From positions 1,116,001 through 1,180,000 of the forward strand of contig NZ_JAPEOQ010000001.1 in the NCBI RefSeq assembly GCF_026341035.1: DNA of 64,000 nucleotides, in the 5' to 3' direction. Source of the DNA: Streptomyces sp. NBC_01016. GTDB taxonomy: Bacteria; Actinomycetota; Actinomycetes; Streptomycetales; Streptomycetaceae. Below the pieces are notes generated by a model. It had not been told where the DNA came from. It did not search any database and was given only the letters and a program-made list of their open reading frames with translations. Shown piece after piece: positions 46,247 to 54,724 of the stretch. The translations under genes were made by a program, and so were the position numbers. Numbering within the stretch: the first letter of the stretch is position 1; the number at the start of each line of letters is the position of its first letter.

Positions 46247-47137
46247 CTACCGGGCAGGCGCGTGCGCGGCCAGGATGTCCTCGATGACGCGGGCCACGCC
46301 GTCCTCGTTGTTGGTCGCCGTACGGGCGGTCGCGGAGGCCAGGACCTCGGGGTGCGCGTTCCCCATCGCGTAGGACGTGCCCGCCCAGGCGAGCATCTCC
46401 ATGTCGTTGGGCATGTCCCCGACGGCGACCACCTCGGCGGGCGCGATGCCGCGCTCCGCACAGCACATGGCGAGCGTGCTCGCCTTGGAGACGCCGGGTC
46501 CGCTGACCTCCAGGAGCGCGCTCGGGCTCGACCGCGTGATGGTCGCCCGGTCGCCCACGCCCGCGCGGGCCAGCGCGAGGAACGCGTCGGGGTCGAGCTC
46601 GGGGTGGTACGCGAGGAGCTTGAGCACCGGCTGGTCCGCGACGGCCGCGCCCTCGAAGTCCGCGGCCAGCAGCTTCTCCGCGGGGGCGACGGTCTCCCCG
46701 GGGTCCAGGTGCAGCGGCGGGTACGTCGGCTCGTGGTGCAGGCCGCCGGTGCGCTCGACGGCGAAGGTGGTGCCGGGCGCGACGCCGCGCAGGATGCGGA
46801 CGACGTCGAGCGCGTCCGGGACCGTCAGCTCGCGGATCTTGACGAAGCGGTGCTCGCCCGCGCCGCCGTGCAGGTCCACGACGGCGGCGCCGTTCCCGCA
46901 GATCGCCAGGCCGTGGCCGTGCACATGGTCGCTGACGACATCCATCCAGCGGGCCGGCCGGCCTGTCACGAAGAAAACCTCGATGCCGGCCTCTTCCGCG
47001 GCGGCGAGCGCGGCGACCGTACGCGGCGAAACGGTCTTGTCGTCGTGCAGCAACGTTCCGTCGAGGTCGGTGGCGATCAGCCGGGGCGTGGGGGCGGAGG
47101 GGGCCGGAGTCCGGGGCCCGGGAGTCGGTGAGGTCAC
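46247..47137 (-). CDS. HAD-superfamily (Cof-type) phosphatase
   Basis: A 296-residue Cof-like hydrolase. Motif I is IATDLDGTLLHDDK, motif II is FVTGRP, and the distal motifs appear as GDMPNDMEMLAWAG with the usual lysine in GVSKAST. The type-C2 cap lies between. These enzymes dephosphorylate sugar phosphates or cofactors; the substrate is unknown. The GTG at 47137 is chosen for family fit, although its ribosome site is weak. A paralogue with the same layout lies at 57061. It converges on the M23 gene. Confidence 0.9.
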   Translation of the reverse strand: MTSPTPGPRTPAPSAPTPRLIATDLDGTLLHDDKTVSPRTVAALAAAEEAGIEVFFVTGRPARWMDVVSDHVHGHGLAICGNGAAVVDLHGGAGEHRFVKIRELTVPDALDVVRILRGVAPGTTFAVERTGGLHHEPTYPPLHLDPGETVAPAEKLLAADFEGAAVADQPVLKLLAYHPELDPDAFLALARAGVGDRATITRSSPSALLEVSGPGVSKASTLAMCCAERGIAPAEVVAVGDMPNDMEMLAWAGTSYAMGNAHPEVLASATARTATNNEDGVARVIEDILAAHAPAR

Positions 47138-47244
47138 CGAACCATGTTCGCGTATATGCGCGCACGGGCGTGCTGCGGGGCGCACAGATGAGAGCGCACC
47201 TGGCTCATGCGCCCCGCCCGGGCCCCGGCGTGACGGAGTCCGAT

Positions 47245-48198
47245 TCAGTCGAGTTGGGCCAGGGCCTCCGTGGCGATCGCCTCGAAGACCTTCTGGTCGG
47301 CCGCGAAGTCGGTGTCGGGGATCGGCCAGTGCAGGACGAGCTCGGTGAAGCCCAGCTCCCGGTGCCTGCCCGCGAAGTCCACGAAGGCGTCGACGGAGGC
47401 GAGGGGGCGGGCACGGTCCGGGGTGAATCCGGTGAGCAGGATCTTGTCCGGTTCGTCCGCGTCACGGCCGATGGCCTCGCACGCGGCGGCCAGCTTCGAG
47501 ACCTGCCCGCGAATGGCCTGAATCGACTCCTCCGGGGTGCCCGTCGCGTACAGCTTCGGGTCGCCGGTGGTCACCCACGCCTGCCCGTGCCGCGCGGCGA
47601 GCTTCAGGCCGCGCGGACCCGTCGCGGCCACCGCGAACGGCAGCCGGGGGCGCTGTACGCAGCCCGGGATGTTCTGCGCGCCGACGTCGCCGCCTGCCGA
47701 GTAGAAGGTCCCGTCGTACGAGACCGTGTCCTCGGTGAGCAGCCGGTCGAGCAGCGGGACGAACTCGGCGAAACGGTCGGCCCGCTCCCGCGGCGTCCAC
47801 GGTTCCTGCCCGCTGTGCGCGAGGGCGCTCGCGTCGAAGCCGGTGCCGCCCGCGCCGATACCGAGCGTGATCCGGCCACCGGAGATGTCGTCGAGCGAGA
47901 GCAGTTCCTTGGCGAGGGTGACGGGGTGCCGGAAGTTCGGCGAGGTCACGAGGGTGCCCAGGCGGATCCGCTCGGTGGCGGTGGCCGCGGCCGTCAGCGT
48001 CGGGACCGCCCCGAACCACGGCCCGTCCCGGAACGGCACGCGCCACGACAGATGGTCGTACGTGTACGCGGTGTGGAAACCCAGCTCCTCCGCGCGCAGC
48101 CATGCCTCGCGGGCGCCCTCGTGCCAGCGGCGGTAGGGCAGGATCACGGTGCTCAGGCGCAGCGGGCGAGGGGGTGTGGCGGGAGCGTTGTCGGTCAT
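47245..48198 (-). CDS. LLM-class F420-dependent oxidoreductase
   Basis: A 317-residue TIM-barrel oxidoreductase of the luciferase-like family. The N-terminal FHTAYTYDHLSWRVPF and RIRLGTLVTSPNFRHPVTLAKELLSLD are characteristic, as is LGIGAGGTGFD. In actinomycetes this branch usually uses coenzyme F420 rather than FMN; the substrate is unknown. The ATG at 48198 gives the standard N-terminus. It lies 72 bases downstream of kptA, on the same strand. Confidence 0.88.
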   Translation of the reverse strand: MTDNAPATPPRPLRLSTVILPYRRWHEGAREAWLRAEELGFHTAYTYDHLSWRVPFRDGPWFGAVPTLTAAATATERIRLGTLVTSPNFRHPVTLAKELLSLDDISGGRITLGIGAGGTGFDASALAHSGQEPWTPRERADRFAEFVPLLDRLLTEDTVSYDGTFYSAGGDVGAQNIPGCVQRPRLPFAVAATGPRGLKLAARHGQAWVTTGDPKLYATGTPEESIQAIRGQVSKLAAACEAIGRDADEPDKILLTGFTPDRARPLASVDAFVDFAGRHRELGFTELVLHWPIPDTDFAADQKVFEAIATEALAQLD

Positions 48199-48270
48199 GA
48201 CTGTGAGCGTATGCGCAGTGGGCACGGCGGTCGTCCGGGGCGGTTCCACCGTGTGGCCGCGAGCGCGGGC

Positions 48271-48813
48271 TCAGCGGGAAAAGCGCAGGTAGCGTGGGGG
48301 TACAGCGGCGGTGAGCCAGACGCCGTTGGCGCTCAGGCGGAACGTGTGGCCGTCCCGGTGCATCGTGCCCGAGTCGACCGGGAGCACGACGGGCCGGCCG
48401 CGCCGGGCGCCGACCCGGGTGGCGGTCTCGCGGTCGGCGGAGAGGTGCACGTCGTGCCGGTTCATCGGCTTGAGGCCCTCGTGGCGGATCGCGTCGAGGA
48501 AGCGGGCGACGGTGCCGTGGTACAGGTACGCGGGCGGTTCGGCCACGGGCAGGTCGAGGTCGATCTCGATCGAGTGGCCCTGGCTCGCGCGGATCCGGGA
48601 GCCGTCGATGGCGAAGCGCCGTTTGTCGTTCTCGGCGACCACCTGTTCCAGCTCGGCCCGCTCGATGGTGAATCCGTGCGCACGGGCCGCGTCGAGCAGC
48701 TCGTCGATCTCCACCCAGCCCGCCTCGTCGAGCGTCAGGCCGATGCGCTCCGGCTGATGCCGCAGGTGCTTGGAGAGGTACTTCGAGACCCTGACGACGC
48801 GTTGCTCGTTCAT
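48271..48813 (-). CDS. kptA: RNA 2'-phosphotransferase (Tpt1/KptA)
   Basis: A 180-residue member of the Tpt1/KptA family, which moves an RNA 2'-phosphate onto NAD+. In yeast it finishes tRNA splicing; bacteria lack that pathway, so its role here is unknown. The hallmarks are KYLSKHLRHQPERIGL (N-terminal basic helix), RASQGHSIEI, YLYHGT and MNRHDVHLS, which supply the Arg and His residues of the active site. The ATG at 48813 gives the normal family length. It lies downstream of a DnaA-box cluster. Confidence 0.92.
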   Translation of the reverse strand: MNEQRVVRVSKYLSKHLRHQPERIGLTLDEAGWVEIDELLDAARAHGFTIERAELEQVVAENDKRRFAIDGSRIRASQGHSIEIDLDLPVAEPPAYLYHGTVARFLDAIRHEGLKPMNRHDVHLSADRETATRVGARRGRPVVLPVDSGTMHRDGHTFRLSANGVWLTAAVPPRYLRFSR

Positions 48814-48906
48814 CGCGCCAGAGTGCCCGGGAGAGTCTCCGCGGCGCATGTGGATTTCCCTTGCGGACCCCCTTGGATTGCTTTCGCAAATTTTGGTCCG
48901 GATGTT

Positions 48907-48960
48907 TGATCCACAGCCAAGTCCAGTTATCCACAGGCCAGTTGGCAATTCTGTGGACAA
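48907..48960. promoter_or_regulatory. DnaA-box cluster upstream of kptA
   Basis: Three boxes lie in 54 bases: TGATCCACA (48907-48915, one mismatch), a perfect TTATCCACA (48927-48935) and, on the minus strand, TTGTCCACA (48952-48960), the form preferred by Streptomyces DnaA. They fill the gap between the merR stop and kptA start. Confidence 0.75.
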
Positions 48961-48963
48961 CTC

Positions 48964-49944
48964 TCAAGCCAGATGGCCCTTTTGGTCAACGGTGGGAGTA
49001 TTGCTGGGGTTTGAGGTCAATGCATCCAATGTCCTTGTCTGTACCTCTCGTTCGGCTGCCGCCGCGATGAAGGCGGAGACGTGCTCGGGGCCAACAAGCC
49101 TGCGCACGGCCCGCATTGTCTCCACCGGTAGGGCGACGGATTGCTGCTCATCCGCCACTTCGACCGCCGGTTCCTCGGCAAGGTGGCGATGGAGGTGCCG
49201 GGTGGCGAACATCCGCATTGCCCGGGCAAGTTCGGCGTCCACGGACTGCTGCGCGAGCGGCCGGAGTCGTCGTACGAGCGAGGCCGCTTCGGCCGCTTCC
49301 GTGTCCGTCGGCGGTTGCGGACCGAGATAGCGTGCGAAGACATGCTCGGTGGTGAACTCCAGGAAACGCGCCGCTATATGTTCGACGTGCCCCCTCAACT
49401 CCCGTAGATGACCGGAAATTGCGGACAGCGGGACACCTGCCGCGTGCAACTCGGCGGCGACCGCCAGCTCTTGAGGGCTCGGTACGAGTAACTCGTCGTC
49501 CTTCCCCGGTACGTGTTCGAGCACACCGAGGTCGAGCGCGTCCCGCACGGCGGCCTCATCGGGTTCGCCGCCGAACCTCTCGTCCAGCTCCGCGCGCGTG
49601 ATGCGCCCCGCCCGCTCGTCCGTCCACGGGCCGTCCACCTCCGCGACCAGACCGAGCACGCCGCCCAGGCCGCGCCCCGCGTCCCAGGCCTCCAGCAGCT
49701 CCTTGATGGACGCCAGGGTGTAGCCGCGGTCCAGCAGGTCGGCGATCTGGCGCAGCCTGGACAGATGCGTGTCCGTGTACACATTGGCCCGCCCGCGGCG
49801 CTCGGGCCGCGGCAGCAGCCCGCGGTCCTGGTAGGCGCGGATCGTACGGACCGTGGCACCGCTGTGGTGGGCCAGGTCCTCGATCCGGTACTCGGCGGCC
49901 GACTGCTCCGCCCTCTCCTGTGGTCCCGGGGCCTCGCTGCTCAC
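48964..49944 (-). CDS. MerR-family transcriptional regulator
   Basis: A 326-residue MerR protein. The N-terminal winged helix is YRIEDLAHHSGATVRTIRAYQDRGLLP (about 18-45), followed by the wing and the coupling helix HLSRLRQIADLLDRGYTLA. The C-terminal effector part is long (about 200 residues) and of unknown ligand. Its GTG overlaps the stop of the preceding SDR gene by 3 bases (GTGA), so the two are translationally coupled. It may control its own operon. Confidence 0.9.
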   Translation of the reverse strand: MSSEAPGPQERAEQSAAEYRIEDLAHHSGATVRTIRAYQDRGLLPRPERRGRANVYTDTHLSRLRQIADLLDRGYTLASIKELLEAWDAGRGLGGVLGLVAEVDGPWTDERAGRITRAELDERFGGEPDEAAVRDALDLGVLEHVPGKDDELLVPSPQELAVAAELHAAGVPLSAISGHLRELRGHVEHIAARFLEFTTEHVFARYLGPQPPTDTEAAEAASLVRRLRPLAQQSVDAELARAMRMFATRHLHRHLAEEPAVEVADEQQSVALPVETMRAVRRLVGPEHVSAFIAAAAEREVQTRTLDALTSNPSNTPTVDQKGHLA

Positions 49945-51731
49945 AGTGGCGGCTCCATCCGTGCGACCGCGCGCAGGGCCTTGGGCGTGAAGCGGGACAT
50001 GAGGTGGGCGCCGCGGGCCTCCGGGGTGACCGGGACGACCGCCTTGTTGTGCACGACGGCGCCCAGGATCGCCTCCGCGACCTTCTCCGGCGGGTAGTTG
50101 CGCAGGCCGTACAGGCGGGAGGACTTCTTCTGGCGGCGCTGCTCCTCCTCGGCGTCCACCCCGGCGAAGCGGGCCGTCGCCGTGATGTTCGTGTTCACCA
50201 GGCCGGGGCAGATCGCGGAGACCCCGATGCCCTGCCCGGCCAGCTCGGCGCGCAGGCACTCGCTGAGCATCAGGACGGCGGCCTTGGAGGTCGAGTACGC
50301 GGGGAGCGCCTTCGAGGGCTGGTACGCCGCCGCGGACGCGGTGTTCACGATGTGGCCGCCCTGCCCGCGCTCGGCCATCTGCTTGCCGAACAGGCGACAG
50401 CCGTGGATGACGCCCCACAGATTGACGTCGAGGACCTTCTTCCAGTCCTCCGGAGTGGTGTCGAAGAACGAGCCGGACAGGCCGATCCCCGCGTTGTTCA
50501 CCAGGACGTCGACCACGCCGTACTCGGCGGCGACCTTCTCGGCGAGCTTCTCCATGGCCTGCTCGTCCGTGACGTCCACGGTCTCGCCCCACGCCTCGGG
50601 GGCGCCTATGAGCTGGGCCAGCTCGGCGGTCCGCGCGACGCTCTCTGCGTCCCGGTCGACGGCGACCACGCGCGCGCCGGCCTCCGCGAAGGCGAACGCG
50701 GTGGCCCGGCCGATGCCGCTGCCCGCACCGGTCACCAGGACCAGCTGACCGGCGAACCGGTCCGCGTGCTTCCCGTCGGCCGCCGGGCGCTGCGCGGGCA
50801 CTCCCGCCGCTTGCCCCTCGTGCGCGGTGACGAACTCGGTGATCCAGGCCGCGAGTTGGTCGGGGCGGGTGCGCGGAACCCAGTGCTTGGCGGGCAGGAC
50901 GCGGCGCGTCAACTGCGGCGCCCACAGCTCCAGCTGGTCGTACAGCTTCGGCGACAGGAAGGCGTCCCCGAGCGGCGTGATGAGCTGCACGGGCGCGTGC
51001 GCGTACGCGTCCTCGCGCGGGCGGCGCAGTCGCGACCGTACGTTGTCCCGGTACAGCCAGGCTCCGCGGGCGGCGTCCGAGGGCAGCGACGACGTCGGGT
51101 AGTCGCCCGCAGGGACCCGCTCGACGCGCTCCAGGATCTTCGGCCAGCGCTTGCCGAGCGGACCGCGCCAGGCGAGCTCGGGAAGCACCGGCGTGTGCAG
51201 CATGTACACGTACCAGGACTTGGCGCCCTGGCCGAGCAGCTGGCCCACCTTGGCGGGCGTGGGCTTCTTCACGCGCTGCTTGATCCAGTGCCCGAAGTGG
51301 TCGAGGGACGGGCCCGACATCGACGTGAAGGACGCGATGCGGCCCTGCGTGCGCTTGACCGTGACGAACTCCCACGACTGCACCGAACCCCAGTCGTGTC
51401 CCACCAGGTGCACGGGCCGGTCCGGGCTCACCGCGTCGACGACCGCCAGGAAGTCGTCGGTCAGCTTCTCCAGGGTGAAGCCGCCGCGCAGCGGTTGCGG
51501 CGCCGTCGACCCGCCGTGTCCGCGTACGTCGTAGAGCACCACATGGAAGTGGTCAGCGAGGCGCGTGGCGACCTCCGACCACACCTCCTTGGAGTCCGGG
51601 TAGCCGTGCACGAGCACCACTGTCGGCCGCTCGGCCCCGCCGGGTTCCCCCAGCTCGACGACGCACAGCTCGATACCGCCCGTGCGCACCCGGCGCTCGC
51701 GCGCGCCGTCGATCTTCATCAGGTCCGTCAT
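49941..51731 (-). CDS. alpha/beta-hydrolase-SDR fusion (EphD-like)
   Basis: A 596-residue two-domain enzyme. The first half (about 15-310) is an epoxide-hydrolase-like alpha/beta hydrolase: VLVHGYPDSKEVW, and GHDWGSVQ, where Asp is the likely nucleophile. The second half (about 335-590) is a classical short-chain dehydrogenase: VTGAGSGIGRATAFAF, NNAG and the active-site YSTSK. The same fusion is known as EphD in Mycobacterium, where it acts on epoxides of lipids. The ATG at 51731 overlaps the stop of the M24 gene by one base. Confidence 0.9.
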   Translation of the reverse strand: MTDLMKIDGARERRVRTGGIELCVVELGEPGGAERPTVVLVHGYPDSKEVWSEVATRLADHFHVVLYDVRGHGGSTAPQPLRGGFTLEKLTDDFLAVVDAVSPDRPVHLVGHDWGSVQSWEFVTVKRTQGRIASFTSMSGPSLDHFGHWIKQRVKKPTPAKVGQLLGQGAKSWYVYMLHTPVLPELAWRGPLGKRWPKILERVERVPAGDYPTSSLPSDAARGAWLYRDNVRSRLRRPREDAYAHAPVQLITPLGDAFLSPKLYDQLELWAPQLTRRVLPAKHWVPRTRPDQLAAWITEFVTAHEGQAAGVPAQRPAADGKHADRFAGQLVLVTGAGSGIGRATAFAFAEAGARVVAVDRDAESVARTAELAQLIGAPEAWGETVDVTDEQAMEKLAEKVAAEYGVVDVLVNNAGIGLSGSFFDTTPEDWKKVLDVNLWGVIHGCRLFGKQMAERGQGGHIVNTASAAAYQPSKALPAYSTSKAAVLMLSECLRAELAGQGIGVSAICPGLVNTNITATARFAGVDAEEEQRRQKKSSRLYGLRNYPPEKVAEAILGAVVHNKAVVPVTPEARGAHLMSRFTPKALRAVARMEPPL

Positions 51732-52573
51732 CAGATGCCCTCCGCCCAGCGCCGCACGTGCGGCAGATCGTCGTCCAGCCAAAAGGCGCTCTCCTGCGGG
51801 TCCTTGGAGTCGGTGACCACGAGAAGCTCCTCGAACTTGGCGCCCGTGCCCCGGAATCCGAGGTGGGGTTCGACCGCCCACAGCCCCGGCTGCGGCGGGT
51901 GGTCGGAGAACTTGTACGGCGACCACAGCGGCGACCAGCCGTCCCTGTGCCCGTGCAGCGCGTCGCTCGCCAGGCCCTTCAGGGACTGGGTGCCGAAGCC
52001 GAACAGCGTGGCGTTGAACCGCCGCTCCTTGACCCGGTCGACCTTGTGCGCGATCACGCCGAAGGGATACGCCCGGTGCCGGTTCGCATAGCCCTGGCGG
52101 ACCATCAACCGCTCCACGTCCTCGTAGATCTCCCGCAGTGAACGCCGCTCGCGCACCTCGCGCAGGATCAGGTCGCGGTGCGCCTCAAGGTCCGAAAGCA
52201 GCTTGTCGTGCACGGGGTTGAGGCCGAGGCAGCCCGAGTAGCCGATGTCCGCGGTGTACCCCTGGTGGACCGGCGCCATGTCGAGGATGAAGGGCATCCC
52301 CGCCTCCAGCTTCCGGTTCGTCGGGAAGAACTGCAGCGGTACGCGGAAGTTCGCGAACGCCGTGCGGTCCCCGAACCAGGCGAAGGGCAGATGGAACCAG
52401 TCCCGCACCCCGCGCTCGCGCAGCCACTCCCGCTGCATCCGCGCCGCCTCGCGCTCCGTCACACCCGGCTTGAGCTGTGCCGCGACCGATTCCGCGCACT
52501 CGTACGCGAGCCTCTGTACTTCTCTGAACCCCCGCAGTTCCGCCGAGAGTTCACGTACCACCGCTGAGGTCAT
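51731..52573 (-). CDS. M24-family metallopeptidase-like protein
   Basis: A 280-residue pita-bread-fold protein. Metal ligands fit the M24 pattern: Asp in FILDMAP, Asp in YTADIGYSG, His in the ALHGHRDGW region, Glu in AVEPHLGF and Glu in KFEELLVV. The fold covers Xaa-Pro peptidases and other, non-peptidase members; the short length without the N-terminal domain and the unusual loops suggest the latter is possible. The ATG at 52573 is first of the operon with the EphD-like and MerR genes. Confidence 0.82.
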   Translation of the reverse strand: MTSAVVRELSAELRGFREVQRLAYECAESVAAQLKPGVTEREAARMQREWLRERGVRDWFHLPFAWFGDRTAFANFRVPLQFFPTNRKLEAGMPFILDMAPVHQGYTADIGYSGCLGLNPVHDKLLSDLEAHRDLILREVRERRSLREIYEDVERLMVRQGYANRHRAYPFGVIAHKVDRVKERRFNATLFGFGTQSLKGLASDALHGHRDGWSPLWSPYKFSDHPPQPGLWAVEPHLGFRGTGAKFEELLVVTDSKDPQESAFWLDDDLPHVRRWAEGI

Positions 52574-52641
52574 GCCACCGTCCGTCCCGGTCGCGGCCGC
52601 CCCGATGCCGTGACCGGGCCGTCGCCGTACGCGCTCGTAAC

Positions 52642-52663
52642 TTGACACTGATGAATGTGACAA
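52642..52663. promoter_or_regulatory. imperfect dyad upstream of M24-SDR-merR operon
   Basis: TTGaCAC and GTGaCAA (arms at 52642-52648 and 52657-52663) form an imperfect dyad about 70 bases upstream of the M24 start. TTGTCA on the minus strand within it may be a -35 box. MerR binding is a guess from position. Confidence 0.35.
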
Positions 52664-52799
52664 TGCTTGGCGGCGACGTCAAGGGGCTTGCACGGGCTAC
52701 TCAGGGTGGACCCCTAGGGATCCGTAATACTCAGGTCTTAGGCGAGGTCGACCCCACGGTCTGACGAATTGGTGTGGCCTGCGCCACTACGGTCGAACC

Positions 52800-53825
52800 G
52801 TGACTGTGATCGCGACCGAAAGCCTGAGCAAGCGGTTCCCCAAGGTGACCGCCCTTGACCGGCTGACCATGGACATCGGGCCCGGTGTGACCGGACTCGT
52901 CGGATCCAATGGAGCCGGCAAGTCCACCATGATCAAGATTCTGCTTGGTCTGTCCCCCGCGACGGAGGGCCGAGCCGAAGTGCTCGGGCTCGACGTCGCG
53001 GACCCCTCATCGGGTCCCAAGATCCGTGAGCGCGTCGGCTACATGCCGGAGCACGACTGCCTGCCGCCGGACGTCTCGGCGACCGAGTTCGTCGTCCACA
53101 TGGCGCGCATGTCGGGCCTGCCGCCCACGGCAGCCCGCGAGCGCACCGCGGACACCCTGCGCCACGTCGGCCTGTACGAGGAGCGCTACCGCCCCATCGG
53201 CGGTTACTCGACGGGCATGAAGCAGCGCGTGAAGCTGGCCCAGGCGCTGGTGCACGACCCGCAGCTGGTGTTCCTTGACGAGCCGACGAACGGCCTGGAC
53301 CCGGTCGGCCGTGACGACATGCTCGGCCTGATCCGGCGCGTGCACGCCGACTTCGGCATCTCGGTCCTCGTCACCTCGCACCTGCTCGGCGAGCTCGAGC
53401 GCACCTGCGACCACGTCGTCATCATCGACGGCGGCAAGCTGCTGCGCTCCAGCTCCACCACGGACTTCACGCAGGCCACGGCGACGCTGGCGATCGAGGT
53501 CACCGACAGCGACGAACACCCGGACGGGACAAAGGCGTTGCGCGAGGCGTTCGCGCAGCGCGGCATCGAGACCAGCGCCGGCGGTGAACTGCCCGGCGCC
53601 GGGCACACCGTCCTCATCACGGCGCAGGGCGAGGAGACGTACGACGTCGTGCGCGACATCGTCGCGGACCTCGGCCTCGGCCTGATCCGCATGGAACAGC
53701 GCAGGCACCAGATCGCGGAGGTCTTCCGCCCCGAGGCCGAGGCGCAGCAGGAGCAGGGCTCCGAGCGCGCGGCGGCCTGGGCGGCCACCGCCGCATCGCA
53801 GCAGACGGGAGGCGCGGCGCGATGA
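52800..53825 (+). CDS. ABC transporter ATP-binding protein
   Basis: A 341-residue ATPase. Walker A is GSNGAGKST (about 38-46), the signature region is YSTGMKQRVKLAQAL and Walker B is LVFLDEPTNGLD. A C-terminal extension (about 225-341) is common in DrrA-like and Nod-factor-type exporters. The GTG start at 52800 has no ribosome site; TACGGT ends 6 bases before it, so the transcript may be leaderless. First of a four-gene ABC operon, overlapping the next gene by 4 bases. Confidence 0.93.
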   Translation: MTVIATESLSKRFPKVTALDRLTMDIGPGVTGLVGSNGAGKSTMIKILLGLSPATEGRAEVLGLDVADPSSGPKIRERVGYMPEHDCLPPDVSATEFVVHMARMSGLPPTAARERTADTLRHVGLYEERYRPIGGYSTGMKQRVKLAQALVHDPQLVFLDEPTNGLDPVGRDDMLGLIRRVHADFGISVLVTSHLLGELERTCDHVVIIDGGKLLRSSSTTDFTQATATLAIEVTDSDEHPDGTKALREAFAQRGIETSAGGELPGAGHTVLITAQGEETYDVVRDIVADLGLGLIRMEQRRHQIAEVFRPEAEAQQEQGSERAAAWAATAASQQTGGAAR

Positions 53826-54724
53826 CCACCGAGCCCATGCCGACGGACCGGGCGTCCACCCAGATCCACAACATCGGCTACCGCCATTACGACGGCCCCC
53901 GCCTGGGCCGCGCGTACTCGCGCCGCTCGCTCTTCTCACAGAGCCTGCGCGCTGCCTACGGACTCGGCCGCTCGGCCAAGTCCAAGGTGCTGCCGATGCT
54001 GCTCTTCGTCGTGATGTGCGTCCCGGCGCTGATCATGGTCGCGGTGGCCGTCGCCACGAAGGCCAACGACCTGCCCGTCGCCTACACGCGCTACGCGGTC
54101 ATCCTCCAGGCGGTGATCGGCCTCTACGTGGCGTCCGCCGCGCCGAACGCCGTATCCCTGGACCTGCGCTTCAAGTCGATCCCGCTCTACTTCTCCCGCC
54201 CCATCGAGCGCGTCGACTACGTAGTAGCGAAGTTCGCCGCCATGGCGTCGGCCCTGTTCATCCTCACGGCCGCGCCACTGATCGTGCTCTACGTAGGCTC
54301 TCTGCTCGCCAAGCTGGACTTCACGGAGCAGACCAAGGGATTCGCCCAAGGACTGGTATCCGTGGCGCTGTTGTCGCTGCTCTTCGCCGGGATCGGACTC
54401 GTCGTCTCCGCCGTCACCCCGCGCCGCGGGTTCGGCATCGCCGCCGTCATCGCCGTCCTGACGATCACCTACGGCGCGGTGTCCACGGTCCAGGCGATCG
54501 CCGACGCCCAGGACAACGCCGGGGCGGTGACCTGGCTCGGCCTCTTCTCACCGATCACGCTCATCGACGGAGTGGGGACCGCGTTCCTCGGAGCGAGCTC
54601 GTCCTTCCCCGGGGCACACGGACCCTCGACCGGCCAGGGACTCGTCTATCTGCTCGTCGTCCTCGGGCTCATCGCCGGCTCCTACGGGCTGCTGATGCGC
54701 CGCTACCGGAAGGTCGGACTGTGA
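53822..54724 (+). CDS. ABC transporter permease
   Basis: A 300-residue ABC-2 type permease with a hydrophilic N-terminus of about 45 residues and six predicted helices. The ATG overlaps the stop of the first ATPase by 4 bases (ATGA), and its own stop overlaps the second ATPase by 4 bases (GTGA). It probably pairs with the first ATPase. Substrate unknown. Confidence 0.9.
   Translation: MTTEPMPTDRASTQIHNIGYRHYDGPRLGRAYSRRSLFSQSLRAAYGLGRSAKSKVLPMLLFVVMCVPALIMVAVAVATKANDLPVAYTRYAVILQAVIGLYVASAAPNAVSLDLRFKSIPLYFSRPIERVDYVVAKFAAMASALFILTAAPLIVLYVGSLLAKLDFTEQTKGFAQGLVSVALLSLLFAGIGLVVSAVTPRRGFGIAAVIAVLTITYGAVSTVQAIADAQDNAGAVTWLGLFSPITLIDGVGTAFLGASSSFPGAHGPSTGQGLVYLLVVLGLIAGSYGLLMRRYRKVGL

Noticed and set aside
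49920..52091. 723-codon plus-strand frame opposite the EphD-like fusion
   Set aside because: Arg/Gly/Val-rich shadow of a well-supported minus-strand gene; low complexity and no motif.
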